The notes below the pieces were generated by a model. That model did no database searches and was not told the origin of the DNA. It saw only the letters and a program-made list of their open reading frames with translations. Below, piece after piece: positions 1 through 9,276 of a DNA stretch of 64,000 nucleotides (positions are counted from its first letter, which is position 1; every line of letters starts with the position of its first letter). The stretch is taken from positions 219,846 through 283,845 of the forward strand of contig NZ_CAJSLV010000070.1 of NCBI RefSeq assembly GCF_907177275.1. The letters run 5' to 3'. The position numbers and the translations under genes are program-made. The DNA comes from Actinacidiphila cocklensis. Lineage in GTDB: Bacteria > Actinomycetota > Actinomycetes > Streptomycetales > Streptomycetaceae.

Positions 1-660
1 CGGCTGCTGCTGCGCCGCGGCTCGCCGAACGTCCGCCGGGTGCACGCCGTCAGGGGCGTGAGCTTCACCGCCTACCGCGGTGAGGCGATCGGCATCATCG
101 GCTCCAACGGCTCGGGCAAGTCCACGATCCTGCGGGCCATCGCGGGCCTGCTCCCGCCCGAGAGCGGCAGGATCTACACCGACGGCCAGCCGTCCCTGCT
201 GGGCGTGAACGCGGCACTGATGAACGACCTCACCGGGTCGACCAACGTGCTGCTCGGCGGTCTCGCGATGGGTATGTCGCAGGAGGAGGTGCGCCGTCGG
301 CACCAGGGCATCGTCGACTTCTCCGGGATCAACGAGAAGGGCGACTTCATCTCGCTGCCGATGCGCACGTACTCCTCGGGTATGGCGGCCCGGCTGCGGT
401 TCTCGATCGCGGCGGCCAAGAACCACGACGTGCTGATGATCGACGAGGCGCTGGCCACCGGCGACCGGGCCTTCCAGCGCCGCTCCGAGGCCCGTATCCG
501 GGAGCTGCGCAAGGAGGCCGGCACGGTCTTCCTGGTCAGCCACAACAACAACTCCATCCGCGACACCTGCGACCGGGTGGTGTGGCTGGAGAAGGGCGAG
601 CTGCTGATGGACGGGCCGACCGACGAGGTCATCAAGGCCTACGAGAAGCACACGAAGTAG
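1..660 (+). CDS. ABC transporter ATP-binding protein, polysaccharide/teichoic acid export type (5' partial)
   Basis: The reading frame is open to the first base of the window, so the true start lies outside. The visible part is a nucleotide-binding domain of the TagH/Wzt type, which powers export of teichoic acid or O-antigen-like polysaccharide with a membrane permease partner (not in view). Walker A (GSNGSGKST) begins about 33 codons into the window, the signature motif is YSSGM, Walker B is VLMIDEALATGD and the switch histidine sits in VSHNNNS. The protein stops soon after the ATPase fold (ending EKHTK) and lacks the extra C-terminal carbohydrate-binding domain of Wzt, so it is the short TagH-like form. 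It is followed by a strong terminator and is unrelated in function to the hopanoid genes downstream. Confidence 0.9.
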   Translation, partial: RLLLRRGSPNVRRVHAVRGVSFTAYRGEAIGIIGSNGSGKSTILRAIAGLLPPESGRIYTDGQPSLLGVNAALMNDLTGSTNVLLGGLAMGMSQEEVRRRHQGIVDFSGINEKGDFISLPMRTYSSGMAARLRFSIAAAKNHDVLMIDEALATGDRAFQRRSEARIRELRKEAGTVFLVSHNNNSIRDTCDRVVWLEKGELLMDGPTDEVIKAYEKHTK

Positions 661-983
661 CCGCCCCGCCGCGGCCCCGCCGCGGCCGCGGCGGTGTCGC
701 GTGGGACGACGGCCCCCGCCGGAAGATCCGGCGGGGGCCGCGCGTTGTCGCAGGCGCCGTCCTTCGCGCCCCCGGCGTACGCCGGACGGTGGCCCGACGT
801 AAGCTGTACCGGTGCTGGGAGCCCTCTGATGATCGATACCGGGTGTGCGACGCCCGGCGCGGCGGCGTGTCCGAAATGGGAATATCCGACCGGGCGGTGT
901 AGAACGGGGGATGTGGCGGCCATGAGACACGGGACCATCCTGCTCCGGGGCACGTATCCCGCCGGTGCGCCGGGCAGCTCGCG
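661..983. other. Intergenic region between ABC ATPase and hpnC
   Basis: No convincing gene is seen here; short frames in it lack ribosome-binding sites and family motifs. It holds the terminator of the ABC gene at 710-740 and must carry the promoter of the hopanoid operon. A TAGAAC hexamer at 900-905 is a possible -10 element, but no matching -35 is obvious, so the promoter is not assigned. Confidence 0.4.
710..740 (+). terminator. Rho-independent-type hairpin after the ABC ATPase
   Basis: A perfect 13-bp GC stem (710-722 with 728-740) closes a 5-nt loop (AAGAT), 50 bases after the stop codon. There is no T-tract, as is common for actinobacterial terminators. Confidence 0.75.
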
Positions 984-1871
984 GTGACCGGGGACGACAC
1001 GTCCCGGGCCGTGCTGGACAAGGCTGCGCGCGAGAACTTCCCGGTGGCGCCCGGATTCCTGCCGCGTGCGTGGCGGCAGGACCTGATGGCCGTCTACGGC
1101 TACGCCCGGCTGGTGGACGACATCGGCGACGGCGACCTGGCCGGCGGCGGCCGCGACGACGCGGTGCGGCTGGGCCTCGACCCGGCGGCGGCCGGCGACC
1201 GGATCGCGATGCTGGACGCCTTCGAGGCGGACCTGCACCGGGTCTTCGACGGCACTCCGACCCACCCGCTGCTGGTCGCGCTGCAGCCCACGGTCCGCCG
1301 CCACCGGCTGACCCCCGACCCCTTCCTCGGGCTGATCGCGGCCAACCGCCAGGACCAGCTGGTGGCCCGCTACGGGACGTACGACGACCTGCTCGCGTAC
1401 TGCGAACTGTCGGCGAACCCGGTCGGCCGGCTGGTGCTGTCGATCACCGGCACCTCGACGCCCGAGCGGGTCCGCCGCTCCGACGCGGTGTGCACCGCGC
1501 TGCAGATCGTCGAGCATCTGCAGGACGTCGCAGAGGACCTTGCGAGGGACCGGGTGTATCTGCCGGCGGAGGACATGAAACGCTACGCGGTGGATGAGGC
1601 CGACCTGGCAGCACCGCAGGCAGGCCCGCAGGTCAAGGCACTGGTCGCGTTCGAGGCCGAACGCGCCCGCGAGCTGTTGAATGAAGGTACCCCCCTGGTG
1701 GGTAGCGTCCGTGGCAGGCTTCGGCTGCTGCTCGCGGGATTCGTCGGCGGCGGGCGTGCGGCGCTGAAATCGGTCGAGCGTGCCGGATACGACGTCCTCG
1801 CGGGTTCGCCTAAAGCCACCAAGACCGGCCTGCTGCGCGAAGTGGGGTCGACATTGCGAAGAAAGGGGTGA
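984..1871 (+). CDS. hpnC: Squalene synthase HpnC (hydroxysqualene synthase)
   Basis: The protein has 295 residues of the trans-isoprenyl diphosphate synthase head-to-head family (squalene/phytoene synthase fold). In the HpnCDE route, HpnC converts presqualene diphosphate, made by HpnD, to hydroxysqualene. The first aspartate motif is DDIGD at residues 45-49 and the second is D181-x-x-E-D185 in the DVAEDLARDRVYLP segment. GTG at 984 is the chosen start; no strong Shine-Dalgarno precedes it. It is the first gene of the hopanoid operon and its stop overlaps the GTG of hpnD by four bases. HpnC and HpnD are paralogues, and the assignment of which is C rests on gene order and on the divergent second motif. 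Confidence 0.9.
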   Translation: MTGDDTSRAVLDKAARENFPVAPGFLPRAWRQDLMAVYGYARLVDDIGDGDLAGGGRDDAVRLGLDPAAAGDRIAMLDAFEADLHRVFDGTPTHPLLVALQPTVRRHRLTPDPFLGLIAANRQDQLVARYGTYDDLLAYCELSANPVGRLVLSITGTSTPERVRRSDAVCTALQIVEHLQDVAEDLARDRVYLPAEDMKRYAVDEADLAAPQAGPQVKALVAFEAERARELLNEGTPLVGSVRGRLRLLLAGFVGGGRAALKSVERAGYDVLAGSPKATKTGLLREVGSTLRRKG

Positions 1872-2812
1872 GCCGGACCGTGAACGGTTCCGCCCACACG
1901 TCCGGACCGGTACTTGCCGCATACAGGTACTGTGAGACCGTGACCGGCCATGAGGCCCGCAACTTCGCGTACGGCATCCGCCTGCTGCCCACCGCCAAAC
2001 GGCAGGCGATGTCGGCTCTCTACGCGTTCTCGCGGCGTGTCGACGACATCGGCGACGGTGATCTCGCGCCCGCGGAGAAGGCGGAACGGCTCGACGCCAC
2101 CCGGCAGCTGCTGACCCGGGTCAGGAGCGGCGAGGTCCGCGAGGACGACACCGACCCCGTCGCGGTCGCCCTTGCCGACGCCGCCCGCGTCTTCCCGATT
2201 CCGCTCGAAGGCCTGGACGAACTCATCGACGGCGTTCTGATGGATGTTCGGGGAGAAACGTACGAGACCTGGGACGACCTGGCCGTTTACTGCCGCTGCG
2301 TGGCAGGTGCGATCGGACGGCTCTCACTGGGCGTGTTCGGCACCGTGAATGGGCACGATCATGCACGTGCCGCCGAATATGCCGACACGCTCGGCCTTGC
2401 CCTGCAACTCACCAACATCCTGCGCGACGTCCGAGAGGACGCCGGCAACGGACGGACCTATCTGCCCGCCCAGGACCTCGCGAAATTCGGCTGCGCCGCC
2501 GGATTCCACAGCGACACCGCTCCGCCCGGTTCCGATTTCGCCGGCCTGGTGGAATTCGAAGTACGCCGAGCCCGCAGCCTCTTCGCCACCGGCTACCGGC
2601 TGCTGCCGATGCTCGACCGGCGCAGCGGCGCCTGCGTGGCCGCCATGGCCGGCATCTACCGCCGGCTGCTCGACCGGATCGCCGCCGACCCCGACGCCGT
2701 CCTGCGCGGCCGGGTGTCGCTGCCGGGGCATCAGAAGGCCTACGTCGCCGTCCGCGGCCTCGCAGGCCTCGACGCACGCCGCACCGCCCGCAGCCCGCGG
2801 GAGGACACGTGA
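1868..2812 (+). CDS. hpnD: Presqualene diphosphate synthase HpnD
   Basis: A second squalene/phytoene synthase family member (314 residues). It joins two farnesyl diphosphates into presqualene diphosphate, the first step of the HpnCDE squalene pathway. Motifs are DDIGD at residues 59-63 and D187-VRE-D191 followed by GNGRTYLP, close to the canonical family consensus. The GTG at 1868 overlaps the hpnC stop (GTGA), suggesting translational coupling; GTG at 1880 is a possible alternative with better spacing from the purine-rich stretch. A gap of 160 bases without a gene separates it from hpnE. Confidence 0.92.
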   Translation: MSRTVNGSAHTSGPVLAAYRYCETVTGHEARNFAYGIRLLPTAKRQAMSALYAFSRRVDDIGDGDLAPAEKAERLDATRQLLTRVRSGEVREDDTDPVAVALADAARVFPIPLEGLDELIDGVLMDVRGETYETWDDLAVYCRCVAGAIGRLSLGVFGTVNGHDHARAAEYADTLGLALQLTNILRDVREDAGNGRTYLPAQDLAKFGCAAGFHSDTAPPGSDFAGLVEFEVRRARSLFATGYRLLPMLDRRSGACVAAMAGIYRRLLDRIAADPDAVLRGRVSLPGHQKAYVAVRGLAGLDARRTARSPREDT

Positions 2813-2972
2813 GACCCACCCGCGAGGGCGCGGGTCCACGGCAGGCGGCACAGCAGTCGAACCGTCACCTGAAGCGCCACTTCCGGCATCAGGCAACCCC
2901 GTACCCGTACACCGCGTCACTTCCCGCGACGGCGTGCCGCAATCCGCGGCTCCGGCACCGAGGGGAGGGCGA

Positions 2973-4382
2973 ATGACGAGGTCGCAGGGCGGATCGCCGC
3001 AGCCGCCCGACCGCACCGCCGTGGTGGTCGGCGGCGGGCTCGCCGGTATCACCGCCGCGCTCGAACTGGCCGACGCCGGGCTGCGGGTCACCCTCGCCGA
3101 GGCCCGGCCCCGGCTGGGCGGGCTGGCCTTCTCCTTCAGGCGCGGCGACCTGACCGTCGACAACGGCCAGCACGTGTTCCTGCGCTGCTGCACCGCCTAC
3201 CAGTGGTTCCTCGACCGGATCGCCGCCCGAGACCTGGTCACCCTGCAGGACCGCCTCGACGTCCCCGTCGTCGACGCGGCGACCGGCAGGACCGGCCGGC
3301 TGTCCCGGGCGGGCCTGCCGGTGCCGCTGCACCTGGCGGCGAGCCTGGCCCGCTACCCGCACCTGTCGCTGCGCGAGCGCGCCTCGGTCGGCCGGGCCGC
3401 CCTGGCGCTGCGCGGCCTGGACCTGGCCGACCCGGCGCTGGACGCCGTGGACTTCGGCAGCTGGCTGGCCGGCCGCGGGCAGTCCGCCCGCACCATCGAG
3501 GCGCTGTGGGACCTGGTGGGCGTCGCGACGCTCAACGCCACCGCCGCGAACTCCTCGCTGGGCCTGGCCGCGATGGTCTTCAAGACCGGGCTGCTGACCG
3601 ACCCGGGCGCCGCCGACATCGGCTGGGCCTCGGCCCCGCTCGGCGACCTGCACGACGGCCGCGGCCGCAAGGCGCTGGACGCGGCGGGGGTCCGTACGCT
3701 GCTGCGCACCCGCACCAGCGGCATCGCGCGCTCCGAGGACGGCGGTTGGCAGGTCTCCCTGGAGACCGGCCCCGGCCGCGGCGAGCAACTGGCCGCCGAC
3801 GTCGTGGTGTTGGCCGTCCCGCAGCGCGAGGCGCACGCCCTGCTGCCGGAAGGTGCTGTCCAGCATCCGGAAAAGCTGTTGCAGATCGGTACCGCGCCGA
3901 TCCTCAATGTGCATGTGATCTACGACAGACAGGTGCTCCGGCAGCCGTTCCTCGCGGCTCTCGGAAGCCCCGTCCAGTGGGTCTTCGACCGTACGGAAAG
4001 CTCCGGCCTGACCGGCGGCGGCCAGTATGTGGCCGTCTCGCAGTCGGCCGTCGAGGACGAGATCGACCTGCCGGTCGCCGAACTGCGCGACCGCTACCTG
4101 CCAGAACTGGAACGTGTACTGCCTGCCGCCCGTGGCGCCGCCGTCCGCGACGTCTTCGTCACCCGCGAGCGCACCGCCACCTTCGCGCCCACCCCCGGGG
4201 TGGGCGCACTGCGGCCGGGTCCCGTCACCCGCGCCCCCGGCCTCTTCCTGGCCGGCGCGTGGACCGCGACCGGCTGGCCCGCGACCATGGAGAGCGCGGT
4301 GCGCAGCGGCCTGCACGCCTCCCGAGAAGCTTTGTCCGCCCTCGGCCTGCCGGCTGACAACCGAGTCCTGGAGGCGGCATGA
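2973..4382 (+). CDS. hpnE: Hydroxysqualene dehydroxylase HpnE (FAD-dependent)
   Basis: A 469-residue flavoprotein of the amine oxidase/phytoene desaturase superfamily. HpnE reductively removes the hydroxyl of hydroxysqualene to give squalene. The dinucleotide-binding motif GGGLAG is at residues 20-25, followed by an acidic strand end (LAEARPRLGG). The C-terminal FAD motif is the LFLAGAWTATGWPATMESAV region. The frame is open far upstream into hpnD, but ATG 2973 with GGGGAGGG at 2962-2969 is the convincing start. The stop overlaps the ATG of the next gene (ATGA at 4379). Confidence 0.93.
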   Translation: MTRSQGGSPQPPDRTAVVVGGGLAGITAALELADAGLRVTLAEARPRLGGLAFSFRRGDLTVDNGQHVFLRCCTAYQWFLDRIAARDLVTLQDRLDVPVVDAATGRTGRLSRAGLPVPLHLAASLARYPHLSLRERASVGRAALALRGLDLADPALDAVDFGSWLAGRGQSARTIEALWDLVGVATLNATAANSSLGLAAMVFKTGLLTDPGAADIGWASAPLGDLHDGRGRKALDAAGVRTLLRTRTSGIARSEDGGWQVSLETGPGRGEQLAADVVVLAVPQREAHALLPEGAVQHPEKLLQIGTAPILNVHVIYDRQVLRQPFLAALGSPVQWVFDRTESSGLTGGGQYVAVSQSAVEDEIDLPVAELRDRYLPELERVLPAARGAAVRDVFVTRERTATFAPTPGVGALRPGPVTRAPGLFLAGAWTATGWPATMESAVRSGLHASREALSALGLPADNRVLEAA

Positions 4383-5449
4383 GTGCAATTGGTGCAACCA
4401 GAGGAGAGAACGTGACCGCTGACGGCGTCATCGCGCTGCTGGAAAACGGCCGCATCCTGACCACCCCAGTGCTCCGCGCGGCCGTCGCCCGCCTCGCACC
4501 CCCGATGGACACCGTGGCGTCCTACCACTTCGGCTGGATCGACCAGACAGGCAGGCCCGCGGACGGCGACGGCGGCAAGGCCGTACGCCCCGCGCTGGCG
4601 CTGCTGACCGCGGAGGCCGCCGGAGCCCCGGCCGAGACCGGCATCCCGGGTGCGGTCGCGGTGGAGCTCGTGCACAACTTCTCGCTGCTGCACGACGACC
4701 TGATCGACGGCGACGAGCAGCGGCGGCACCGCGACACGGTGTGGAAGGTGCACGGCCCCGCCCAGGCGATCCTGGTCGGCGACGCGCTCTTCGCGCTGGC
4801 CAACGAGGTGCTGCTGGAGCAGGGCACCCCGGAGGCCGGCCGGGCCACCCGGCGGCTGACCGCGGCCACCCGCAAGCTGATCGACGGTCAGGCCCAGGAC
4901 ATCACCTTCGAGCACCTGGAGCGGGTCTCGGTCCAGGAGTGCCTGGACATGGAGGGCAACAAGACCGGCTCCCTGCTGGCCTGCGCCGCCTCCATCGGCG
5001 CGGTGCTCGGCGGCGCGTCCGAGGCCGACGCCGACGCGCTGGAGGAGTACGGCTACCACCTCGGCCTGGCCTTCCAGGCGGTGGACGACCTGCTGGGCAT
5101 CTGGGGCGATCCGGCGAGCACCGGCAAGCAGACCTGGAGCGACCTGCGGCAGCGCAAGAAGTCCCTTCCGGTGGTGGCCGCACTGGCCGCCGGCGGCCCC
5201 GCTTCCGAGCGGCTGGGTGAACTGCTGGCGGCGGATGCCAAGAATCCGGAAAACGATGCCTTCAACGAGGAAGAGTTCGCCATGCGCGCGGCGTTGATCG
5301 AAGAGGCCGGTGGGCGGGAATGGACTTCTCAGGAAGCCAGAAGGCAGTACGCAACCGCCGTCGCCGCGCTGGACAAAATGGACATGCCGGAAGAAATTAA
5401 TCGTAAACTCGTGGGTCTTGCGGATTTTGTGGTGGTCCGCGAGAAGTAA
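4379..5449 (+). CDS. Polyprenyl (farnesyl-type) diphosphate synthase
   Basis: A trans-prenyltransferase of 356 residues that condenses isopentenyl diphosphate with allylic diphosphates; in this operon it is expected to make the farnesyl diphosphate used by HpnD. The first aspartate-rich motif is DDLID at residues 106-110 inside LLHDDLIDGD, and the second is the DDLLGIWGD segment near residue 236. The ATG at 4379 overlaps the hpnE stop and follows GGAGG at 4370-4374; GTG 4412 with its own GAGGAGA is an alternative start that would shorten the protein by 11 residues. Chain-length specificity cannot be read with certainty from the residues before the first motif. Confidence 0.9.
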   Translation: MSAIGATRGENVTADGVIALLENGRILTTPVLRAAVARLAPPMDTVASYHFGWIDQTGRPADGDGGKAVRPALALLTAEAAGAPAETGIPGAVAVELVHNFSLLHDDLIDGDEQRRHRDTVWKVHGPAQAILVGDALFALANEVLLEQGTPEAGRATRRLTAATRKLIDGQAQDITFEHLERVSVQECLDMEGNKTGSLLACAASIGAVLGGASEADADALEEYGYHLGLAFQAVDDLLGIWGDPASTGKQTWSDLRQRKKSLPVVAALAAGGPASERLGELLAADAKNPENDAFNEEEFAMRAALIEEAGGREWTSQEARRQYATAVAALDKMDMPEEINRKLVGLADFVVVREK

Positions 5450-5493
5450 AGAACAGCAACGTGGAGCGCTGACGTCGCCGGTCCCTCGTATGT

Positions 5494-5517
5494 GGCGGCC
5501 GACGGCCGACGGCCGCC
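5494..5517 (+). other. Small GC hairpin upstream of shc
   Basis: An 8-bp inverted repeat (GGCGGCCG at 5494-5501 with CGGCCGCC at 5510-5517) lies between the prenyl synthase stop and the shc start. It may attenuate or process the operon transcript; a role is not shown by the sequence. Confidence 0.3.
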
Positions 5518-5554
5518 CCAACACCGCAGACGTCTCAACTGCAAAGGGGAAGCC

Positions 5555-7573
5555 ATGACAGCGACGACCGATGGCAGTCCAGGGACGCCAACCCACCGGA
5601 CACCCTCGGCCAGCAGCACCTCGGACCCGGATCCTGTTCCATCCGGTGACGCCGAGGCGGCGGCGCAGCGTGCCGTGCAGCGCGCCGCAGACCACCTTCT
5701 GGCGCGGCAGCACCCTGACGGATGGTGGAAAGGCGACCTCGAGACCAATGTGACCATGGACGCCGAGGACCTGCTGCTGCGTCAGTTCCTCGGCATCCAG
5801 GACGCCCGCACCACAGCCGCCTCGGCCCGCTGGATCCGCTCCCAGCAGCGCGAGGACGGCGCCTGGCCCACCTTCCACGGCGGGCCTGGCGACCTGTCGG
5901 CGACGATCGAGGCCTATGTGGCGCTGCGGCTCGCCGGAGACTCCCCGGACGCGGCGCACATGGCGCTGGCCGCCAAGTGGGCGCGATCCGAGGGCGGAGT
6001 GGCGGCCGGCCGGGTCTTCACCCGGATCTGGCTCGCGCTGTTCGGCTGGTGGAACTGGGACGACCTGCCGGAACTGCCGCCCGAGGTCATCTACCTGCCC
6101 AAGTGGATGCCGCTGAACATCTACTCCTTCGGCTGCTGGGCCAGGCAGACCATCGTGCCGCTCACCGTGGTCGGCGCGCTGCGCCCGGTGCGCCCGGCGC
6201 CCTTCGGCATCGACGAACTGCACGTCAACCCCGAGCAGCCCAACCCCAAGCAGCGCAGGGCGCCCATCACCTCCTGGGACGGCGTCTTCCAGCGGCTCGA
6301 CCAGGTCCTGCACGTCTACCGCAGGTTCACCCCCCGCCCGGTGCGGCGCAGCGCCATGAACGCCTGCGCCCGCTGGATCATCGAACGCCAGGAGGCCGAC
6401 GGCTGCTGGGGCGGCATCCAGCCGCCCGCGGTCTACTCGGTGATCGCCCTCCACCTGCTCGGCTACGACCTCGACCACCCGGTGCTCAAGGCCGGCCTGG
6501 ACTCGCTGGATCGTTTCGCCGTCTGGCCGCAGGAGGACGTCCGGATGATCGAGGCCTGCCAGAGCCCGGTCTGGGACACCTGCCTGGCCGCGATCGCGCT
6601 GGCCGACGCCGGGCTGCCCGCCGACCACCCGGCCCTGGTCAAGGCCGCTGACTGGATGCTGGAGGAGCAGATCACCCGCCCCGGCGACTGGTCCGTGCAG
6701 CGGCCGCAGCTCGCCCCCGGCGGCTGGGCGTTCGAGTTCCACAACGACAACTACCCCGACATCGACGACACCGCCGAGGTCGTCCTCGCGCTGCGCCGGG
6801 TCGCCCACCCCGACCAGGCCCGGGTGGACACCGCCGTGGACCGGGCGGTGCGCTGGACGGTCGGCATGCAGTCCAGGAACGGAGCCTGGGGCGCCTTCGA
6901 CGCCGACAACACCAGCCCCTTCCCCAACAGGCTGCCCTTCTGCGACTTCGGCGAGGTCATCGACCCGCCGTCGGCCGACGTCACCGCCCACGTGGTGGAG
7001 ATGCTCGCCGCCCTCGGTATCGAGAACGACCCGCACGCCCGCACCGGCATCGACTGGCTGCTGGCCGAGCAGGAGGACAACGGCTCCTGGTTCGGCCGCT
7101 GGGGCGTCAACTACATCTACGGCACCGGCTCCGCGGTCCCCGCGCTGGCCGCGGCAGGACTGCCCGCCGACCACCCGGCGATCCGCCGGGCCGTCAGCTG
7201 GCTGGAGTCCGTGCAGAACGCCGACGGCGGCTGGGGCGAGGACCTGCGCTCCTACTCCGACACCGAATGGGCGGGACGCGGGCACTCCACCGCCTCGCAG
7301 ACCGCCTGGGCGCTGATGGCGCTGCTCGCGGCCGGGCGCCGCGACACGCCCGCCGTCGAGCGCGGGGTGCGCTGGCTGGCCGAGACCCAGCTGCCGGACG
7401 GCTCGTGGGACGAGCCCTACTTCACCGGCACCGGGTTCCCGCGGGACTTCTCGATCAACTACCACCTCTACCGCATGGTCTTCCCGCTCACCGCGCTCGG
7501 GCGCTACGCCCGCAGCGAGCCCTTCGGTGCCGCGGGCCACACCGCTTCCGCAGCCGCAGGAAAGGGGGCTTAG
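5555..7573 (+). CDS. shc: Squalene-hopene cyclase
   Basis: A 672-residue class II triterpene cyclase that folds squalene into hopene and hopanol at the membrane. The catalytic acid motif DIDDTA is at residues 402-407, and several QW-type repeats are visible (for example QEADGCWGG, QNADGGWGE, QLPDGSWDE). Length fits bacterial SHC (about 630-680). The frame could start at GTG 5492, but ATG 5555 after AAAGGGGA is clearly preferred. The N-terminal 30 residues are Ser/Thr/Pro-rich and variable. It is followed after 3 bases by hpnG. Confidence 0.96.
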   Translation: MTATTDGSPGTPTHRTPSASSTSDPDPVPSGDAEAAAQRAVQRAADHLLARQHPDGWWKGDLETNVTMDAEDLLLRQFLGIQDARTTAASARWIRSQQREDGAWPTFHGGPGDLSATIEAYVALRLAGDSPDAAHMALAAKWARSEGGVAAGRVFTRIWLALFGWWNWDDLPELPPEVIYLPKWMPLNIYSFGCWARQTIVPLTVVGALRPVRPAPFGIDELHVNPEQPNPKQRRAPITSWDGVFQRLDQVLHVYRRFTPRPVRRSAMNACARWIIERQEADGCWGGIQPPAVYSVIALHLLGYDLDHPVLKAGLDSLDRFAVWPQEDVRMIEACQSPVWDTCLAAIALADAGLPADHPALVKAADWMLEEQITRPGDWSVQRPQLAPGGWAFEFHNDNYPDIDDTAEVVLALRRVAHPDQARVDTAVDRAVRWTVGMQSRNGAWGAFDADNTSPFPNRLPFCDFGEVIDPPSADVTAHVVEMLAALGIENDPHARTGIDWLLAEQEDNGSWFGRWGVNYIYGTGSAVPALAAAGLPADHPAIRRAVSWLESVQNADGGWGEDLRSYSDTEWAGRGHSTASQTAWALMALLAAGRRDTPAVERGVRWLAETQLPDGSWDEPYFTGTGFPRDFSINYHLYRMVFPLTALGRYARSEPFGAAGHTASAAAGKGA

Positions 7574-7576
7574 TTC

Positions 7577-8185
7577 GTGGGTCATACCCGACCACCGCTG
7601 CTGGTGGTGTGCGCGCTGCGCATCGAGCGCTTCGCGCTGCGCAGGGGAGCGGCCAAGGGCGCCGCACACCCGGTCACCGTGCTCCGTACCGGCATGGGAC
7701 CCACGGCCGCGGAAGGGGCCGTACGCACGGCGCTGCACGACCCGGCGCTGCGCGGCGCGGCCGTCGTCACCACCGGCTTCTGCGCGGGGCTCGCCACCGG
7801 CATGCGCCCCGGTGACATCGTGGTCTCCGACGAGGGGGACGACAGCGCGGGGCTCGCTGCCGCGCTCAAGGCCGCGGGACACACCGTGCACACCGGCCCC
7901 CTCGCCGAGTCCGACCATGTCGTACGCGGTGCCGAACGCACCGCACTGGCGGCGACCGGTGCCATCGCCGTCGACATGGAATCGGCCGCCATGCGGCGTG
8001 CCGCGCTCGCCGAAGGAGCGCAGCACGTCGCCGCGGCCCGCGTCGTCGTCGACACGCCCGAATACGAACTCGTGCGTGTCGGAACGCTTCGCACCGGGAT
8101 CATCGCATTCCGGGTGCTCAGAGATCTTGTACCTGCCTTTCTCGATTGGCACCGCACTACCGCTGCTCCCCCGGAGGTGAGCTAG
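7577..8185 (+). CDS. hpnG: Adenosylhopane nucleosidase/phosphorylase HpnG
   Basis: A 202-residue member of the purine/nucleoside phosphorylase superfamily. HpnG releases adenine from adenosylhopane to give ribosylhopane (or its phosphate), the step after HpnH. Family features are the glycine-rich core VVTTGFCAGLATG and the late AVDMESAAM segment, which carries the substrate-binding Met-Glu pair. GTG 7577 is preceded by GGAAAGGGGG overlapping the shc stop. The stop codon lies two bases before the hpnH ATG, so the three genes shc-hpnG-hpnH are almost certainly co-transcribed. Confidence 0.9.
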   Translation: MGHTRPPLLVVCALRIERFALRRGAAKGAAHPVTVLRTGMGPTAAEGAVRTALHDPALRGAAVVTTGFCAGLATGMRPGDIVVSDEGDDSAGLAAALKAAGHTVHTGPLAESDHVVRGAERTALAATGAIAVDMESAAMRRAALAEGAQHVAAARVVVDTPEYELVRVGTLRTGIIAFRVLRDLVPAFLDWHRTTAAPPEVS

Positions 8186-8187
8186 AG

Positions 8188-9216
8188 ATGGCTATGCCGC
8201 TTCGTCAGACCGTCCGTGTCGCGTCGTACCTCTTCGAACAGAAAATGGTCCGGCGGCGCGAAAAGTTCCCGCTCATCGTCGAGCTGGAACCTCTCTTCGC
8301 GTGCAACCTCAAATGTGAGGGCTGCGGCAAGATCCAGCACCCGGCAGGAGTGCTCAAGCAGCGCATGCCGGTGGCGCAGGCGGTCGGGGCGGTGCTGGAG
8401 TCCGGTGCGCCCATGGTCTCCATCGCCGGCGGCGAGCCGCTCATGCACCCGCAGATCGACGAGATCGTCCGCCAGTTGGTGGCGAAGAAGAAGTTCGTCT
8501 TCCTCTGCACCAATGCGCTGCTGCTGCGGAAGAAGATCGAAAAATTCACTCCGTCGCCCTACTTCGCGTTCACCGTGCATATTGACGGCATGCGGGAGCG
8601 GCACGACGAATCGGTGGCCAAGGAAGGCACCTTCGACGAGGCCGTCGAGGCGATCAAGGAGGCGCAGCGCCGCGGATTCCGGGTGACCACCAACTCGACC
8701 TTCTTCAACACCGACACGCCGCAGACCATCATCGAGGTCATGAACTACCTCAACGACGACCTCAAGGTCGAGGAGATGATGCTGTCGCCCGCGTACGCCT
8801 ACGAGAAGGCCCCCGACCAGGACCACTTCCTGGGCGTCACGCAGACCAGGGAGCTGTTCAAGAAGGCCTTCGACGGCGGCAACCGGCGCAGGTGGCGGCT
8901 CAACCACACCCCGCTCTTCCTGGACTTCCTCGAAGGCAAGGCCGACTTCCCCTGCACCGCCTGGGCGATCCCCAACTACTCCCTCTTCGGCTGGCAGCGG
9001 CCCTGCTACCTGATGGCGGACGGCTACGTGCCGACGTACAAGGAGCTGATCGAGAAGACCGACTGGGACAAGTACGGCCGCGGCAAGGACGAGCGCTGCG
9101 ACAACTGCATGGCCCACTGCGGCTACGAGCCCACCGCCGTCCTGGCGACCATGGGCTCGCTCAAGGAGACCATCCGCGCCGCCCGGGAGACCGTCGCGTC
9201 CAACCGCGCGAAGTGA
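8188..9216 (+). CDS. hpnH: Adenosyl-hopene transferase HpnH (radical SAM)
   Basis: A 342-residue radical SAM enzyme that adds the 5'-deoxyadenosyl group to diploptene, giving adenosylhopane. The [4Fe-4S] ligands are C39, C43 and C46 in CNLKCEGC. The SAM-binding GGEPL follows at about residue 76. The C-terminal part carries a second cysteine cluster (CDNCMAHCGYEP), as in the HpnH family with its DUF3463-type tail. ATG 8188 is set by GGAGGTGAG at 8173-8181; the frame extends upstream but without a ribosome-binding site. Confidence 0.95.
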   Translation: MAMPLRQTVRVASYLFEQKMVRRREKFPLIVELEPLFACNLKCEGCGKIQHPAGVLKQRMPVAQAVGAVLESGAPMVSIAGGEPLMHPQIDEIVRQLVAKKKFVFLCTNALLLRKKIEKFTPSPYFAFTVHIDGMRERHDESVAKEGTFDEAVEAIKEAQRRGFRVTTNSTFFNTDTPQTIIEVMNYLNDDLKVEEMMLSPAYAYEKAPDQDHFLGVTQTRELFKKAFDGGNRRRWRLNHTPLFLDFLEGKADFPCTAWAIPNYSLFGWQRPCYLMADGYVPTYKELIEKTDWDKYGRGKDERCDNCMAHCGYEPTAVLATMGSLKETIRAARETVASNRAK

Positions 9217-9230
9217 CCTCCCGGTGACAC

Positions 9231-9276
9231 CGGATACGAGCCGCCGGCCGGAGCAACGGCCGGTGGCTCGTATCCG
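9231..9276 (+). terminator. Long hairpin between hpnH and dxs
   Basis: A 19-bp stem (9231-9249 with 9258-9276, one G-T pair) with an 8-nt loop begins 15 bases after the hpnH stop. It could end the hpnC-hpnH transcript or only partly reduce read-through into dxs-hpnO. Related Streptomyces hopanoid clusters carry ispG at this point, which is absent here. Confidence 0.55.

Noticed and set aside
694..987. 97-codon frame upstream of hpnC
   Set aside because: It overlaps the terminator of the ABC gene, has no family features and no ribosome-binding site.
4094..8152. Long minus-strand frame across the prenyl synthase, shc and hpnG genes
   Set aside because: GC-rich antisense frames stay open by codon bias; the plus strand holds clearly recognised catalytic motifs.
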